From: Microcaldota archaeon
Lineage (GTDB): Archaea > Micrarchaeota > Micrarchaeia > Burarchaeales > JACQQB01
Reading direction: 5' to 3'
DNA length: 7,515 nucleotides
NCBI GenBank assembly: GCA_016207225.1
Contig: JACQQB010000052.1
Location: 1 to 7,515, forward strand
Below are positions 5,887 to 7,515 of the stretch, in pieces. The notes beneath the pieces are model-generated. The model saw only the letters and a list, made by a program, of their open reading frames with translations, searched no databases and was not told where the DNA came from. The position numbers and the translations under genes were made by a program. Numbering within the stretch: the first letter of the stretch is position 1; each line of letters begins with the position of its first letter.

Positions 5887-7502
5887 TGGCAGTAGTAACC
5901 TACAATCAAAAAGAACTATGCAAATTCGTTGGCAAAGACATTTCTCTAAAGGAAATAGAGAATCTAATCACAATGCTAGGCATGTCCTTGGAGAAAATTG
6001 AAGGGAATGAAATAACTCTAGATGTAACTCCAAATAGGATAGACATGCTCTCTGTAGAAGGTTTGGGACGGGCAATGTCCTCCTTTCTAAACATAAAGAC
6101 AGGCCTCCGTACCTATGAAATACTTAAATCGGACTACCAGCTGCAAACTGACTCAAGTGTAAATAGCGTAAGACCTTTTATTGTCAGTGCAGTTGTAAAA
6201 AACCTAAACATAACCCAAGAATGCTTTGATTACTTAATCCAACTGCAAGAAAAGATTCACGAAACATTCGGAAGAAAAAGAAGGAAAGTATCTATTGGAA
6301 TACATAACTTAGACGTAGTAAAATTTCCAATACTCTATAAGGCATTTAAACCCAAAGAACTTTCATTCATAGCACTAGACTCCAGCACCTCACTATCTCT
6401 GGAAGAAATACTCGAAACTCACCCAAAAGGTAAGGAATACGCTCACATCCTAAAGGGCATTCCAAAGGTTCCAATAGTTATAGATTCAAAGAATAACGTT
6501 CTCTCCTTCCCACCGATAATAAACTCAAAACTAACTGAAGTAACTACTAAAACTAAAAACCTATTCATTGAAGTAACCGGAACATCCGAGAATGCAATAC
6601 AAACAACTCTCAGCATAATCCTCGCAGCACTAGCAGACAGGGGCGGAAAAATTTATTCTGTAAAATCACAACTTTCTACGCCAGACATGAAAGGAACAGA
6701 AATGAAGCTAAACCCAAAAAATATATTCAAAATTCTAGGAATCGAAATTTCCGCCAATCAAACCAAAACTTTACTGGAAAGGATGGGCTACTCTGTAAAT
6801 ACTGGGAAGGGCACAACTGTCCAGATACCTGCCTACAGGGCAGACGTAATCCATGAAATCGACCTTATAGAGGACGTTGCAATAGCCTTCGATTATAACA
6901 AAATAGAGCCAGAGCTTCCAAACCTAACAACTTCCGGGAAATTACTCAACTCCTTTGATAACTTAAAGAACCTACTAATCGGGTCAGGCTTCAACCAAGT
7001 TATAACTATGACCCTAACAAACCCAAAGCAGAATTATGAAAATATGCAATTACCCATCAATGACTGTGTGGAAATTAAAAATCCAACAACAGAAGAATTC
7101 TCAATAATGCGCACTTCCATCATACCCTCCTTACTGAGTGTCTTTGCACAAAACAAAAATCAAAAAACACCACAAAAACTTTTCGAGATTGGCCAGTGCT
7201 TTGAGATCCACAGCAACAAACTATACCAAAAAACCAAACTAACAGTAGCAATCTTACATTCACAAACTTCGGTAACTGAAATCAAGTCAATAGGGGAAAT
7301 TATTTTACAGGAATTAGGAGATTATGGAATCGAAAGGGCAGACTACGATTACTTCATAAGAGGAAGGTCCGGGTCAATAAAAATAAACAATAAAAAAACA
7401 GGCCTTTTCGGAGAGATTCACCCGCAAGTACTTAACAACTTTGACTTGGAACAACCTGTTTCATGTCTGGAAATAGAGCTAGAAGCAAAGGACATATCCT
7501 AA
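5886..7502 (+). CDS. pheT: Phenylalanine--tRNA ligase beta subunit, archaeal/eukaryal type
   Basis: Structural and editing subunit of phenylalanyl-tRNA synthetase. It has 538 residues, the short archaeal/eukaryal form that lacks the tRNA-binding and anticodon-binding extensions of the bacterial subunit. Domains in order: an N-terminal B1-like region with DVTPNRIDML (46-55); the B3/4 editing domain (about 92-260) with SIGIHNLD (136-143), PPIINS (209-214) and EVTGTS (229-234); the B5 domain (about 272-340) with PAYRADVIHEIDLIEDVA (315-332), whose acidic residues fit the family's metal-binding cluster; and a catalytic-like class II core (about 355-538) with NPTTEEFSIMRTSIIPSLL (399-417), FEIG (433-436) and FGEIHP (508-513). 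ATG 5886 gives MAVVTYN, close to the usual MPVVT start, and a TGATG overlap with pheS; a GTG one codon earlier is a possible alternative. There is no strong Shine-Dalgarno, so translation probably depends on coupling to pheS. The gene is complete, ending 13 bases before the window edge. Confidence 0.96.
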   Translation: MAVVTYNQKELCKFVGKDISLKEIENLITMLGMSLEKIEGNEITLDVTPNRIDMLSVEGLGRAMSSFLNIKTGLRTYEILKSDYQLQTDSSVNSVRPFIVSAVVKNLNITQECFDYLIQLQEKIHETFGRKRRKVSIGIHNLDVVKFPILYKAFKPKELSFIALDSSTSLSLEEILETHPKGKEYAHILKGIPKVPIVIDSKNNVLSFPPIINSKLTEVTTKTKNLFIEVTGTSENAIQTTLSIILAALADRGGKIYSVKSQLSTPDMKGTEMKLNPKNIFKILGIEISANQTKTLLERMGYSVNTGKGTTVQIPAYRADVIHEIDLIEDVAIAFDYNKIEPELPNLTTSGKLLNSFDNLKNLLIGSGFNQVITMTLTNPKQNYENMQLPINDCVEIKNPTTEEFSIMRTSIIPSLLSVFAQNKNQKTPQKLFEIGQCFEIHSNKLYQKTKLTVAILHSQTSVTEIKSIGEIILQELGDYGIERADYDYFIRGRSGSIKINNKKTGLFGEIHPQVLNNFDLEQPVSCLEIELEAKDIS

Positions 7503-7515
7503 GTTCTCTAGCATT

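Noticed and set aside
1..7515. CRISPR array, insertion sequence, defence island, toxin-antitoxin pair, tRNA or rRNA gene
   Set aside because: I saw no repeated spacer pattern, terminal inverted repeats, transposase motifs, tRNA cloverleaf or short paired toxin genes. Nearly all sequence is accounted for by six long genes and two short gaps.

Overview
The window is a compact, AT-rich stretch of an archaeal chromosome in which every gene lies on the + strand. Three things point to Archaea: a class I lysyl-tRNA synthetase, a short archaeal/eukaryal-type phenylalanyl-tRNA synthetase pair (pheS with an N-terminal winged-helix region, pheT of about 540 residues), and a geranylgeranyl-diphosphate-type prenyl synthase next to the tRNA synthetase. 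TATA-like boxes and one apparently leaderless start agree with this. The AT-rich composition, heavy use of ATA and AGA/AGG codons, tight gene packing and two poorly recognisable membrane proteins would fit a DPANN-type lineage. That placement is inference only.

Layout. Bases 1-1080 hold the 3' two thirds of lysS, cut by the window edge. Seven bases later (1088-2071) comes a trans-polyprenyl diphosphate synthase, probably GGPP synthase, which makes the C20 precursor of archaeal membrane lipids; the two look cotranscribed. A 135-bp gap (2072-2206) carries a TATA-like box followed by an 18-bp near-perfect palindrome placed like an operator. It precedes an orphan gene (2207-3574) for a membrane-anchored GNAT-like protein with a long helical insert and an unrecognised C-terminal region. 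A short gap (3575-3628) contains a well-placed TATA box 27 bp from the next ATG. From there a three-gene operon runs to the window end: a secreted, C-terminally anchored membrane protein (3629-4420), pheS (4420-5886) and pheT (5886-7502). Both junctions in this operon are one-base TGATG stop/start overlaps.

Functionally, lysS and pheST charge tRNA-Lys and tRNA-Phe, and the prenyl synthase supplies lipid precursor. The GNAT-like protein and the secreted membrane protein have no role I can assign. I see no CRISPR array, mobile element, toxin-antitoxin pair, RNA gene or defence cassette. The window is mainly housekeeping. The items most worth a second look are the palindromic site with the split-GNAT gene behind it, and the surface protein translationally coupled to phenylalanyl-tRNA synthetase.
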